From contig JAZNTW010000066.1 in the NCBI GenBank assembly GCA_045591925.1, forward strand, positions 9,425-73,424: a DNA stretch of 64,000 bases, read 5' to 3'. How positions within the stretch are numbered: position 1 is the first letter of the stretch; every line of letters starts with the position of its first letter. The notes beneath the pieces were generated by a model. That model worked only from the letters and a program-made list of their open reading frames with translations. It ran no database searches and was not told the DNA's origin. This document shows positions 1 through 7,222 of this stretch, piece after piece. The position numbers and the translations under genes were made by a program. The DNA comes from Firm-04 sp045591925 (lineage in GTDB: Bacteria > Bacillota > Clostridia > Oscillospirales > Ruminococcaceae).

Positions 1-284
1 GCGTTCTCCGCACGAAGGCGTTGAACCTCTGCGATCAGATCCTCCTCGACTTTCTTTGCCAGCTTCGGCGATTGACCCGTTGACTTTCGTCCTCTGCGCT
101 CGATTCGCAGTCCGTCCGGACCTTCTTCAAGATAGATGCGTTCCCATCTTGCTACCATCTTGTGGTCTGAAATCTCAAATTGCCGTGCTGCTTCGCAATA
201 ACTTAGCTTTTCACGCCCCATCGTTTCTACAACTTTAATCTTGAACTCCGGCGTATACCGCTTATTTGGTTTCCCTTTTGGCAT
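1..284 (-). CDS. IS3-family transposase OrfA, partial (cut by window start)
   Basis: The reverse strand reads from ATG at 284 (MPKGKPNKRYTPEFKIKVVE) without a stop to base 1, giving about 94 residues. The opening is typical of IS3/IS150-type OrfA: a basic start, a helix-turn-helix around residues 12-50 (EAARQFEISDHKMVARW) and the start of a coiled-coil region (EEDLIAEVQRLRAEN) that in the family leads into the frameshift to OrfB. OrfA binds the terminal inverted repeats and is fused by programmed frameshift to the DDE catalytic OrfB, which would lie before base 1. The family call rests on recalled sequence pattern only. Whether the element is intact cannot be seen. Confidence 0.8.
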   Translation of the reverse strand, partial: MPKGKPNKRYTPEFKIKVVETMGREKLSYCEAARQFEISDHKMVARWERIYLEEGPDGLRIERRGRKSTGQSPKLAKKVEEDLIAEVQRLRAEN

Positions 285-290
285 TAAAAT

Positions 291-359
291 GCCCCCCTTT
301 CGTTAGACTTTGATTCGGTATATCTCTATTATACCACATTGTCTAACAAAAGGGGAGCA
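291..359. repeat. IS end: inverted terminal repeat and OrfA promoter region
   Basis: On the minus strand the element probably begins with TGCTCCCCTTTTGTTAGACA (340-359), which has the TG start expected for IS3-type ends. A perfect TATAAT follows on the same strand at about 327-332, facing OrfA. A second, near-inverted copy of the CCCCTTT-GTTAGA core lies at 291-308, so the OrfA leader carries two facing half-sites. The exact outer boundary and any target duplication cannot be fixed without the other end. Confidence 0.5.
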
Positions 360-742
360 TTTCAATTCTGCTCGTCGAACGTGATCGTTGTCTCTTTCTG
401 CTCCTTTTTCAGTCCGGTTCGCATAAACCCTCCGTTTTTCTTGATTTTTCACAGGTCAACACCTGCTTTTTTTGCATTTTTCCCGATGGGAGAAGCCGGT
501 CTGAGCAGGACTTCATTCCGGCATCCCCCAGAAGGAAATTTTTGATTTTTACAGGTCAAGACGTAATGCCGATTTTTACCGTAATCTGATCCGGTAAATG
601 GTCATTTTGACCTCTTACCACCTACACCCGGTATCATATTTCATTTCACCGCAACGTGCCAACTTGGCACGTTGCGGTTGGAGTTCGGGAATCTCTCACC
701 GATAATGGACATTTTGTCCGTTACCAGTGCTACTCTCGTTCC
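360..742. other. Gene-free stretch with palindromes and short direct repeats
   Basis: No supported gene. The stretch holds a direct repeat TTGATTTTT(C)ACAGGTCAA at 441-459 and 542-559, a palindrome with core GGTCATTTTGACC at 600-612, a perfect 14-bp inverted repeat with one-base loop at 649-677, and the variant GGACATTTTGTCC at 708-720. It lies just downstream of the integrase remnant. Confidence 0.6.
593..723. repeat. Palindrome cluster downstream of integrase remnant
   Basis: Three hairpin-capable units: 593-619 (core GGTCA-TTT-TGACC), 649-677 (CCGCAACGTGCCAA, one base, then its perfect complement) and 703-723 (GGACA-TTT-TGTCC). The same core reappears upstream of the excisionase-like gene, so the module is bracketed. 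They could act as terminators or protein-binding sites; the sequence does not decide. Confidence 0.7.
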
Positions 743-1834
743 TCAATGCCGTTCCTGCTGTCTGCGGTGATCGTGACGGGTAAACAGATTCCGTAAATTC
801 TTCGCATCAATAATGGAATCATACCACCGGACTTTCTCACGCAGTTCCGCATTTTCTCTTTCCAGTCCGGCACGATCCAGTTTACCGAGAACCGATTTAT
901 ACTGCACCAGTTCATCTTTCACAGCTTTCAGTTCTGCCTGTAATTCAGTAATCAGTTTTTTTGCCGCATCCAACGCCTTTTGAAGTTTCGATTCCTTCCT
1001 CTCCTGCACGATGTACTTTCTGACTGCCGTTTTCATGGATTCAAAATCCGTTTTCTCTACTGCAACCTTTGATGACAGCGGAATCGGCTTCGCTTCGATC
1101 TGCTCCAAGTGCCGGAGACTGATCTCCTGCTTTTCAATTCGTGCTTTCTTCTTTTCAAATCCGGCGGTTTCCTTTGTATTCTTTTCAAAATTGAAGTCTG
1201 CCGGTGTAAGTGCCAACAGCTCGCCCTCACGGATACCGCACCAGTACAGCATTTCAAATGCGTAGTAGGATTGGGGCTTATCCATCATCACTTCTGCGAA
1301 TTTCAGATATTCCTCTTTCGTCCAGAACAGCATTTCACGGTTTTTCTTCTTTCCCATGCTGCCAGCCTTCTTGCAGGGATTTTCTCGGAGGTTGTAATAC
1401 TTGACTGCGTGGTTGAAGATGGCGCTGAGCTGATTGTGGATGGTTTTGAGATACACAGGAGACAGGGGATTGCCTTTTTCGTCCTTGTAGTTCATCAGCT
1501 CGTTTTGCCAAGTGATGATCTGCTGGGCGGTGATGCTGCTCATTTTCAGCTTGCCGAAATACGGAATGAGCTTTGTTCGGATGATATGCTCCTTGGTCGC
1601 CCAGGTGTTTTCCTTGATACGGGTCTGCATATCTGCGGTGTACTGTTCATAGAAGCTCGCAAATGTCATATCGAGGTCGGCACTTACCTTGTGGAGCTGT
1701 TCTCGTTCCCACGCCTGTGCTTCTCGTTTGGTTTTGAAGCCACGCTTCTGCGTTTGCTTCTTCTCACCCGTCCAGTCGGTGAAGCGGTAAACCGCACGCC
1801 ATGTGTTGGTCTTTTCTTCCTTGTAAACTGCCAT
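743..1834 (-). pseudogene. Tyrosine integrase fused in frame to MobV/Pre relaxase tail (chimera)
   Basis: The start is ATG at 1834, preceded by GGAAG; an upstream in-frame ATG (1876) lies inside the next gene and is less likely. The product is 363 residues. Residues 1-50 are the Arm-type DNA-binding start of Tn916/phage-like integrases and about 55-150 the SAM-like core-binding domain. About 165-218 starts the catalytic domain and includes the first catalytic Arg in CGIREGELLAL. At about residue 221 the sequence changes abruptly into the C-terminal tail of a plasmid MobV/Pre relaxase (AKPIPLSSKVAVEK, YIVQERKESKLQK, coiled coil). The HxxR and Tyr residues of the integrase are missing, so it should not recombine DNA. 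The MobV part lacks the relaxase domain. The frame is intact, so a product could still be made and bind DNA. The most likely origin is a deletion inside an integrative mobilisable element. Confidence 0.85.
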
Positions 1835-1838
1835 ATTA

Positions 1839-2033
1839 TCACTTCCTTTTTTCTTTTTCGTAGCCGAACTTTTCATTAAAGAATTTTCGGTTGACCCTGC
1901 CGGAGATCACCATATATCCTTTTGCTTTCAGCTCGGCGTTTAGGCTTCTCATAATCTTGTAAGCATGGGAGACGGAAATATCCAGCTCCTTTGCGACGTC
2001 CTCTGCTCTCATAAATGACTGCTTTTCTACCAT
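1839..2033 (-). CDS. Small excisionase-like helix-turn-helix protein
   Basis: The product is 64 residues. The ATG at 2033 is chosen because GGAAA lies just upstream and homologous small proteins open like MVEKQSFMRAEDVAKEL; a longer reading to 2105 is open but runs into the palindromes. It carries a helix-turn-helix (RAEDVAKELDISVSHAYKIM) like the HTH_17/excisionase-type proteins that sit directly before integrase genes in clostridial integrative elements, where they direct excision or control int. It ends five bases before the integrase remnant, so the two are co-transcribed. With the integrase dead, any remaining role is probably DNA binding at the nearby repeats. Confidence 0.75.
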   Translation of the reverse strand: MVEKQSFMRAEDVAKELDISVSHAYKIMRSLNAELKAKGYMVISGRVNRKFFNEKFGYEKEKRK

Positions 2034-2065
2034 AGGCAAAATTTCCTTTCTTTGGTTGTTGGCTT

Positions 2066-2226
2066 CAAGTTCCCAAGTTGGTAACTTGATTTTATTCCTC
2101 CACAAGTTCCCAGGTTGGTAACTTGTGGTTGGTGGTGGTCATTTTGACCACCACCACTTTGGCGGCTCTATCAAGTGGTCATTTTGTCCACTTGATTTTT
2201 CTTCCCCGCAGATGGTCAAAATGACC
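2066..2226. repeat. Dense palindrome cluster upstream of the excisionase-like gene
   Basis: Five units within 160 bp: CAAGTT..AACTTG at 2066-2088; CACAAGTT..AACTTGTG at 2101-2127; GGTGGTGGTCA-TTT-TGACCACCACC at 2131-2155; ATCAAGTGG..CCACTTGAT at 2170-2196; and GGTCA-AAA-TGACC at 2214-2226. The 13-bp core GGTCATTTTGACC is shared with the cluster at 593-723. Two units share the AAGTT..AACTT arms. Confidence 0.75.
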
Positions 2227-2440
2227 TGTTGCGGTAAGGTGTCTTTTTCGGTAGATTTTTACTTGGCTAAAACCTCCTCTCACTTATTTGGAATTTCAGA
2301 GGGTCCTTTTTCAACCACCTTTGAAAATTTCTCAAAATATTTGATAAAAGTCTTCTCATTGTATTCGGAATTTCAAAGGGGTCAAAATCAACGGTCTCTG
2401 TAAAAATTCCTATGTAAATTATGTAAATTTTTGCGACTAA
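2227..2440. repeat. Gene-free stretch with a direct repeat
   Basis: No supported gene. A direct repeat GGAATTTCA(G/A)AGGGGTC-like occurs at 2290-2305 and 2367-2383, in similar pyrimidine-rich context. It could be an arm-type or replication-protein site of the mobile element; nothing else is recognisable. Confidence 0.45.
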
Positions 2441-2444
2441 GCGG

Positions 2445-2554
2445 ATTTGTTTAGTTTCATTATCATTATACTAAACATTTATGTTTATGTCAAGAGGTTT
2501 GCAAAAAAATATTAAACAAATTTATTTATGCTATCTTGACAATCCTAAACAAAT
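2445..2554. promoter_or_regulatory. Four operator-like repeats (CTAAACAAAT) in front of the XRE gene
   Basis: The sequence CTAAACAAAT occurs inverted at 2445-2454, as CTAAACATTT at 2471-2480, as TTAAACAAAT at 2512-2521 and exactly at 2545-2554. The last copy lies in the spacer between the -35 and -10 boxes of the promoter that drives the XRE gene. That is the position expected for an autorepressor operator. Binding by the adjacent XRE protein is inferred. Confidence 0.6.
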
Positions 2555-2564
2555 ATGCTATACT
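2536..2564 (+). promoter_or_regulatory. Promoter of the XRE/membrane-nuclease operon
   Basis: TTGACA (2536-2541), a 17-bp spacer, then TATACT (2559-2564). It is a near-consensus sigma-A promoter 36 bases before the start codon region of the XRE gene. Confidence 0.8.
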
Positions 2565-2600
2565 ATTGAAAAAGCAATACATACGACAGGAGTTAATGTT

Positions 2601-3131
2601 ATGGCTATTGGCGAAAGAATCAGTTTTTTCCGCAATATGCGGGGTATGACACAAAAGTTTTTAGGTATGCAGGTAGGCTTCCCGGAGAAGTCTGCCGATG
2701 TTCGTCTTGCACAGTACGAAACAGGAACAAGAACTCCCAAAGCGGACTTGACCGCTGCATTGGCTGATACTCTTGATGTTTCACCGCAGGCACTTGCTGT
2801 ACCGGACATTGATTCCTATATCGGCCTGATGCACACGCTGTTTACCTTAGAGGACAGATATGGTCTTGAGGTCTGCGAAAGCGACGGCGAAGTGCATCTT
2901 CGTGTCAACGTATTCAAGGGCAAGGATGCTTCGCAGCTCCACGAAATGATGTGTGCTTGGCGACAGGCTGCCGCAATGCTCAAAGCGGGTGAGATCACAC
3001 AGGAAGAATACGACCGTTGGCGTTATCGCTATCCGGAGTTTGATACCAGCGGACATTGGCACAAGGTTACGCCTTCCCAGGGAATTAGTGATATGCTTGT
3101 AGAGGCTATCAAGGACAAAGTGAACGATTAA
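2601..3131 (+). CDS. XRE-family transcriptional regulator
   Basis: The product is 176 residues. The start at 2601 (MAIGERISFFRNMRGMTQ) is preceded by AGGAG; a longer open reading from 2481 runs through the promoter and is rejected. Residues 1-66 form a Cro/cI-type helix-turn-helix: ERISFFRNMRGMTQKFLGMQ, an inserted loop, then RLAQYETGTRTPKADLTAAL. The remainder is a charged region without a recognised fold (ITQEEYDRWRYRYPEF near residue 138). Similar regulators are frequent in clostridial integrative elements. It is probably an autorepressor, given the repeated decamers over its promoter. The next gene begins ten bases after its stop, so the two form an operon. Confidence 0.85.
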   Translation: MAIGERISFFRNMRGMTQKFLGMQVGFPEKSADVRLAQYETGTRTPKADLTAALADTLDVSPQALAVPDIDSYIGLMHTLFTLEDRYGLEVCESDGEVHLRVNVFKGKDASQLHEMMCAWRQAAAMLKAGEITQEEYDRWRYRYPEFDTSGHWHKVTPSQGISDMLVEAIKDKVND

Positions 3132-3141
3132 GGAGCTTCGT

Positions 3142-4005
3142 ATGGATAAATTACAATATGATAGTTTTTATAAGTTCCTTGTTTCACTCGGTATAATTCT
3201 AATTACTTTGCCAATAGTTGCGCTTGTGTTTGTTGTAAATTGCGAACCTATTTTGATTAGTCAAAGTGAATTTGATGTTCTATCAGAGTTTTCGCAGAAT
3301 AGCGTTCAGCAGAAGGAGAGCGTTCTTAGTTTAATTGTTACTTGGTTACCGATATGTGCGCAAATTCTTATACCAATTGGTGTAGGCTGTTTGCTATATG
3401 GTGGTATTAGGTGGCATTTAATTCAGCTACAATTGGATGATCAAGTAAAATCGGACACTATAATGAAGAAAATCAACGCTCAAAATATGAATGCATCACA
3501 AATTGTGACAAAGGCCGCTGGCGAGGTCACAGATGCAGAATCTAATGAGGAAGCGGAAAATCCTCCGCAGCAGAAATTTGCTATGGCTGGTGATAAAATC
3601 ATTAAGTACATGCAGATTGAAGATCTATGCTATGCGTGGGCAGAACGAAAATATTCAAGAAAATATCATCTTAAGAAGCACGTCCGCATAGGAAATTGGG
3701 ACTATGATTTTGTTGCAGTATCTAAGAAGAATGATTCTGATCTTTTATTTGAGGTAAAATACTGGAAGCAACTTCCTCCAACGCAAATAACCAGTAGCTT
3801 GCTTTACAAGATGTTTACAGCTGAGAAAAACTATGAGACCGAAACTCACCGAAACATCCAGAGTATAATTATTATTGTGACTCCCAAGCAGAACCTCGAA
3901 AAGATGCAGGAAAGACTGGCGAAAAGAATTGAAATTAGAAACATGGATTGTTCTGCAGAGATTCAATATTTGGCTGAAGAAGAGTTAACCCAATTTAAGA
4001 GCTAA
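3142..4005 (+). CDS. Membrane-anchored PD-(D/E)xK-like protein, function unknown
   Basis: The product is 287 residues with AGGAGC before the ATG. Two hydrophobic segments (about 12-32 and 61-88) are separated by a short external loop. A polar linker (about 95-145) leads to a cytoplasmic domain. This domain contains GNWDYDFVAV (Asp187/Asp189) followed by LLFEVKYW (Glu204, Lys206), the D...ExK spacing of restriction-endonuclease-like folds. A late strand (IIIIVTP) would fit the same fold. The enzyme class is inferred from this motif only. The gene looks clearly more AT-rich than the guaA side and follows an XRE regulator in an operon, which suggests accessory cargo such as a defence or stress module. 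No family name is recognised. Confidence 0.6.
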   Translation: MDKLQYDSFYKFLVSLGIILITLPIVALVFVVNCEPILISQSEFDVLSEFSQNSVQQKESVLSLIVTWLPICAQILIPIGVGCLLYGGIRWHLIQLQLDDQVKSDTIMKKINAQNMNASQIVTKAAGEVTDAESNEEAENPPQQKFAMAGDKIIKYMQIEDLCYAWAERKYSRKYHLKKHVRIGNWDYDFVAVSKKNDSDLLFEVKYWKQLPPTQITSSLLYKMFTAEKNYETETHRNIQSIIIIVTPKQNLEKMQERLAKRIEIRNMDCSAEIQYLAEEELTQFKS

Positions 4006-4011
4006 ACAAAA

Positions 4012-4050
4012 AAAGAGCTAACTGACTTAATCAAAATCAGTTAGCTCTTT
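4012..4050 (+). terminator. Rho-independent terminator of the XRE operon
   Basis: AAAGAGCTAACTGA and its complement TCAGTTAGCTCTTT surround a short A/T loop; T-rich and A-rich flanks make it potentially bidirectional, also closing guaA from the other side. Confidence 0.8.
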
Positions 4051-4063
4051 ACTTATGAATAAT

Positions 4064-4179
4064 GAAATTTTGTTGCCAAATCGTTGCCGGGGCTTCGCTA
4101 AAACACGACTTTTACGGCTCTACAGCCGGGAAAGCGGCTTTGCGAAATTATTCCCACTCAATCGTTGCGCAGGGCTTCG
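4064..4179. repeat. Imperfect repeat of the guaA 3' end (possible attachment site)
   Basis: The last bases of guaA (4144-4179, GAAATTATTCCCACTCAATC...GGGCTTCG on the + strand) resemble 4064-4097 (GAAATTTTGTTGCCAAATCG...GGGCTTCG). AATCGTTGC and GGGCTTCG are exact in both. The 3' end of guaA is a well-known integration target for genomic islands, and mobile-element debris lies immediately beyond. The copy is diverged, so this is suggestive only. Confidence 0.4.
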
Positions 4180-5128
4180 GCGTGAGGTCATAGAGCACGC
4201 GGTTGATATTTTCGACCTCTGCGGTAATACGCGCAGTAATATGCTGGAGCAGTGCAAACGGAACATCCTCAACCGTAGCGGTCATCGCGTCTGTCGTATT
4301 CACAGCGCGGATGATAACGGGGTATGCGTAGGTACGCTTGCCATCCTTCACGCCGACGGAGCAGAAATCCGGAACAGCGGTAAAATACTGCCAAACCTTG
4401 CCCTCAAGACCATTCTTTGCAAATTCTTCGCGCAGAATGGCGTCGCTTTCACGAACAGCCTCCAGACGGTCGCGCGTAATTGCGCCGAGGCAGCGAACAC
4501 CGAGTCCGGGTCCCGGGAACGGCTGGCGGAATACCATATTATCCGGCAGACCGAGTGCCTTACCAACGATGCGAACCTCATCCTTATACAGCAGCTTGAC
4601 CGGCTCAACAAGCTCAAACTGCATATCCTCCGGCAGACCGCCGACATTGTGATGTGCCTTTACGCCGTCGCTTTCGAGGATATCCGGATAGATTGTACCT
4701 TGTGCGAGGAACTGGATGCCATCGAGCTTGCGTGCTTCTTCTTCAAACACACGAATAAACTCTGCGCCGATGATTTTGCGCTTACGCTCCGGCTCTGCAA
4801 CATCTGCGAGCTTTTCGAGGAAGCGGTCAACAGCATCGACATAGACGAGGTTTGCGTGCATCTGATTGCGGAAAACCTCCACAACCTGTTCCGGCTCGCC
4901 TTTACGCAGGAGTCCGTGGTTGACATGAACACAGACGAGCTGCTGTCCGATCGCTTTCACCAGCAGTGCAGCGACGACAGAGCTATCGACGCCGCCGGAT
5001 AGCGCCAACAATACTTTTTTATCACCGATTTGGGCGCGCAGTTCTTTGATCTGCTCGTCGATAAAGGCATTTGCAAGCGCCTCAGTTGTGATTCTCTCCA
5101 TAGATTCAGGTCTAACATTGGAACTCAT
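4148..5128 (-). CDS. guaA: GMP synthase, ATP-pyrophosphatase (synthetase) subunit only
   Basis: The product is 326 residues with GGAGG before the ATG. It converts XMP to GMP with ATP and an ammonia donor, the last step of GMP synthesis. The PP-loop SGGVDSS (44-50) binds ATP. The C-terminal dimerisation domain has RQPFPGPGLGVR and ends in the invariant-looking CATIEWE. Usual bacterial GuaA is about 510 residues, with an N-terminal class I glutamine amidotransferase. That domain is absent here, and the 258 bp upstream do not contain it. The protein therefore resembles the two-subunit (archaeal-type) arrangement, where a separate glutaminase or free ammonia supplies nitrogen. Its 3' end abuts mobile-element remains. 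Confidence 0.95.
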   Translation of the reverse strand: MSSNVRPESMERITTEALANAFIDEQIKELRAQIGDKKVLLALSGGVDSSVVAALLVKAIGQQLVCVHVNHGLLRKGEPEQVVEVFRNQMHANLVYVDAVDRFLEKLADVAEPERKRKIIGAEFIRVFEEEARKLDGIQFLAQGTIYPDILESDGVKAHHNVGGLPEDMQFELVEPVKLLYKDEVRIVGKALGLPDNMVFRQPFPGPGLGVRCLGAITRDRLEAVRESDAILREEFAKNGLEGKVWQYFTAVPDFCSVGVKDGKRTYAYPVIIRAVNTTDAMTATVEDVPFALLQHITARITAEVENINRVLYDLTPKPCATIEWE

Positions 5129-5167
5129 AACACAAAACCTCCGTTAATCTATAATTTGGTATTTCCT

Positions 5168-5196
5168 ATTATAGCACAAATTGATGAAAAACGCAA
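5168..5196 (-). promoter_or_regulatory. guaA promoter
   Basis: On the minus strand TTGCGT (5191-5196), a 17-bp spacer, TATAAT (5168-5173), about 40 bases before the guaA start. Confidence 0.7.
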
Positions 5197-5346
5197 TGGG
5201 CAAATAGAATGAATATTTGTATACAAAAACGACCTGCTGTTTTGACTGTTATGAGGCGATTACAGATTTTTTTATCTTTCCCATGGTGTTTTCAACAATA
5301 ATGCAGTATAGGCAGACAGCGTGCAAAAGACTCCGGATAAACCAAA

Positions 5347-5369
5347 CGCTCCGGCAATCAACCGGAGCG
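5347..5369 (-). terminator. Hairpin downstream of nadA
   Basis: CGCTCCGG (5347-5354) pairs with CCGGAGCG (5362-5369) across a seven-base loop, just after the nadA stop. The T-run on the minus strand is poor, so it may be a weak terminator. Confidence 0.55.
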
Positions 5370-5386
5370 CTTCGTCTGTTCAATCT

Positions 5387-6328
5387 TTACAGAATACCAA
5401 ATGCCTGATACATCTTTTCAATCAGGCTGGTGATTTTCTCAGAGGATGCGGAATCCAGCTTGACCACGGTTCTTGCATCCGGTGCATTGTCGAGGTCGCA
5501 GGCGTCGAGCACCTTATCCAGTCGCATGACATTGAACACGCTGCATGAAATATAGTTGCTCAGATGGACAAACTGCTTATTGGGGAATTCCTTGCACATA
5601 CGCAGATAGAAATTCTTCTCTACGCCGAGAATGAAGGTCTTGCAATCGGAATTCGCAATGATCTCCATCATTTTGCCCGTACCGATGGCATGGTCTGCCT
5701 TGGCGGTAATGGCTTCGCAGCATTCCGGATGCACCATGACAAGCGCATCGGGATATTCCGCACGAAGCTGCTCCAGATCGTTGACGGATGCGCTGTTGTA
5801 GACATTGCAGGTTGGCTGATACGGATAAACCAGAACCTCTTTATTCACCTTGCGCATCGCCTCTCTGGTGCAGTTGTACTCACCGACATAGAGCAGACGG
5901 TCTGCGTCCACATGGTTGATGACCTCCGGTACATCGCCCGGAAATGCGATATAATCAGCAAGCAGCTTGATGCTCAGCGGAGATGTGCCATAGACAACAA
6001 GCGGCAGCTCCGGATACTGGTCGCGCCAGAGCTTTACATGGTCAAACTGGAGCATATTGTCCATTGCAACCGGGCAGGTTGAGCCTCTGTCGGGAACAAA
6101 TACATTCTTGTCGCGCATATAGCCGGCTGTCAGCTCTGCGAAAAAGGTCGGCGCGAGCACAAGCACATTTTTCTGCTCGCAGCCCTTGATGACATTCAGG
6201 AAGAATTCGCGGCTGTCACCGATCGCATCTGCAATTTCGTGGGTTTCTGCCGGTGCATAGTGATGCGCAATGACAAAAATGTCATGCTTCTTTTTCAGTT
6301 CTTGGATTTTCTGAATTTGTGAATTCAT
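5387..6328 (-). CDS. nadA: Quinolinate synthase (NadA)
   Basis: The product is 313 residues. NadA condenses iminoaspartate with dihydroxyacetone phosphate to quinolinate, using a 4Fe-4S cluster, early in NAD synthesis. The start shows HHYAPAETHEIADAIGDS, matching the H-x-Y...ADxxGDS signature. Three cysteines sit where cluster ligands are expected: Cys85 (STCPVA), Cys203/204 (HPECCEA) and Cys262 (NYISCS). The length is normal for the short NadA form. nadB and nadC are not adjacent, so the other NAD genes lie elsewhere or the precursor comes by another route. It has its own promoter and forms a single-gene unit. Confidence 0.93.
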   Translation of the reverse strand: MNSQIQKIQELKKKHDIFVIAHHYAPAETHEIADAIGDSREFFLNVIKGCEQKNVLVLAPTFFAELTAGYMRDKNVFVPDRGSTCPVAMDNMLQFDHVKLWRDQYPELPLVVYGTSPLSIKLLADYIAFPGDVPEVINHVDADRLLYVGEYNCTREAMRKVNKEVLVYPYQPTCNVYNSASVNDLEQLRAEYPDALVMVHPECCEAITAKADHAIGTGKMMEIIANSDCKTFILGVEKNFYLRMCKEFPNKQFVHLSNYISCSVFNVMRLDKVLDACDLDNAPDARTVVKLDSASSEKITSLIEKMYQAFGIL

Positions 6329-6377
6329 TGGTTTTTTCCTCTCTGTATATATTTGCCGGGGTTATCCCCCCTGATAT

Positions 6378-6406
6378 AGTATAGCAATTTCTGGAAGATA
6401 AATCAA
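6378..6406 (-). promoter_or_regulatory. nadA promoter
   Basis: Minus strand TTGATT (6401-6406), 17 bp, TATACT (6378-6383), 50 bases before the nadA ATG. Between promoter and start lies GGGGGGATAACCCC, a small imperfect hairpin. Confidence 0.75.
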
Positions 6407-6694
6407 GATAGTAGCAATTTTCGGAGAGATATCGTCAGTCATAGAGCATAATCCGTCATGTATTTTGCTTTCTCCATTGAAAATCAGACCGCGCTTGCTC
6501 CGACATTATGGTATAATAGAATAAGTGCGGATATCTGATACATAGATAACATGATTCCTGTACGCTGAACATTCACATACGAAAAATTTCTGATTTTATG
6601 CACGAAAACGCCGTGTTCAATCGTTTTATAGGTGAAGCGCGACAGAAACGCGCTGCATTGCGCAATGAATTCAATCGACAGGAGGTGACTCCGC
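6407..6694. other. Intergenic, extended -10 promoter candidate for the sigma gene
   Basis: No gene is supported here. On the + strand TGGTATAAT (6509-6517) forms an extended -10 without a good -35 box, about 180 bases before the ECF sigma start. No ECF-type autoregulatory promoter is obvious to me. Confidence 0.4.
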
Positions 6695-7222
6695 TTGGAA
6701 ACACTCAGCTTTGAGGACATCATGACTGCGAACTATAATACGCTGCTGCGAATCGCCGTACAGCATACCGGCAATCGTCCGGAGGCAGAGGATATTGTGC
6801 AGGAAACCTTTTTGAAGCTGCTCGAAAGCGGCAGAAAATTCCGGGATCCTGCGCACGCAAAGGCGTTTCTCATCCGCGCAGCGGTCAACCGATGTCTTGA
6901 TTATCTTAAATCCGCACGGCATCAGCGGAATATCGCCCTGACCGATGCAGAGGAATACACGCTTGCTTCCTGTGGCGGTATCGGGGATGATGACACAAAG
7001 GCTGTCCTTGCGGCAGTCGGCAGGCTTCGGCCGGAATACCGGAATGTGATTTACCTCTATTATTACGAGGAATATTCGATTCGTGAGATTGCCGCAATCC
7101 TGCACAAAAGCAGCAATACCGTCAGCTCGTGGCTGACACGGGCGCGCAAGCAGTTAAAGGAGGTTTTACAAAATGAAGAATACAGCTTATCAGAACGCAA
7201 TGAGACAGATTTCGGCAGATGA
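6695..7222 (+). CDS. ECF-type RNA polymerase sigma factor
   Basis: The product is 175 residues. The start is TTG at 6695, supported by GGAGG ten bases upstream. Region 2 (about 10-75) contains EAEDIVQETFLKLLE and the RNA polymerase-binding helix. Region 4 (about 112-160) contains YRNVIYLYYYEEYSIREIAA, a helix-turn-helix that reads -35 boxes. These sigma factors are held inactive by a partner membrane protein. The next gene, which overlaps by 50 bases, encodes such a partner (DUF4179). The overlap implies translational coupling that would keep sigma and anti-sigma balanced. The regulon cannot be read from this window. Confidence 0.92.
   Translation: METLSFEDIMTANYNTLLRIAVQHTGNRPEAEDIVQETFLKLLESGRKFRDPAHAKAFLIRAAVNRCLDYLKSARHQRNIALTDAEEYTLASCGGIGDDDTKAVLAAVGRLRPEYRNVIYLYYYEEYSIREIAAILHKSSNTVSSWLTRARKQLKEVLQNEEYSLSERNETDFGR

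Noticed and set aside
1109..1879. 256-codon plus-strand frame opposite the integrase remnant
   Set aside because: No ribosome binding site; Cys/Leu/Phe-rich composition typical of an antisense shadow of a real gene.
593..2226. Palindromes as a CRISPR array
   Set aside because: Units are hairpins of different length without regular spacers and there are no cas genes.
2481..2600. Longer N-terminus of the XRE regulator from ATG 2481
   Set aside because: It would cover the promoter and operator repeats; the ATG at 2601 has a good ribosome binding site and the family start.
4055..5002. 315-codon plus-strand frame opposite guaA
   Set aside because: It mirrors the guaA codons exactly and has no signals of its own; guaA motifs are unmistakable on the other strand.
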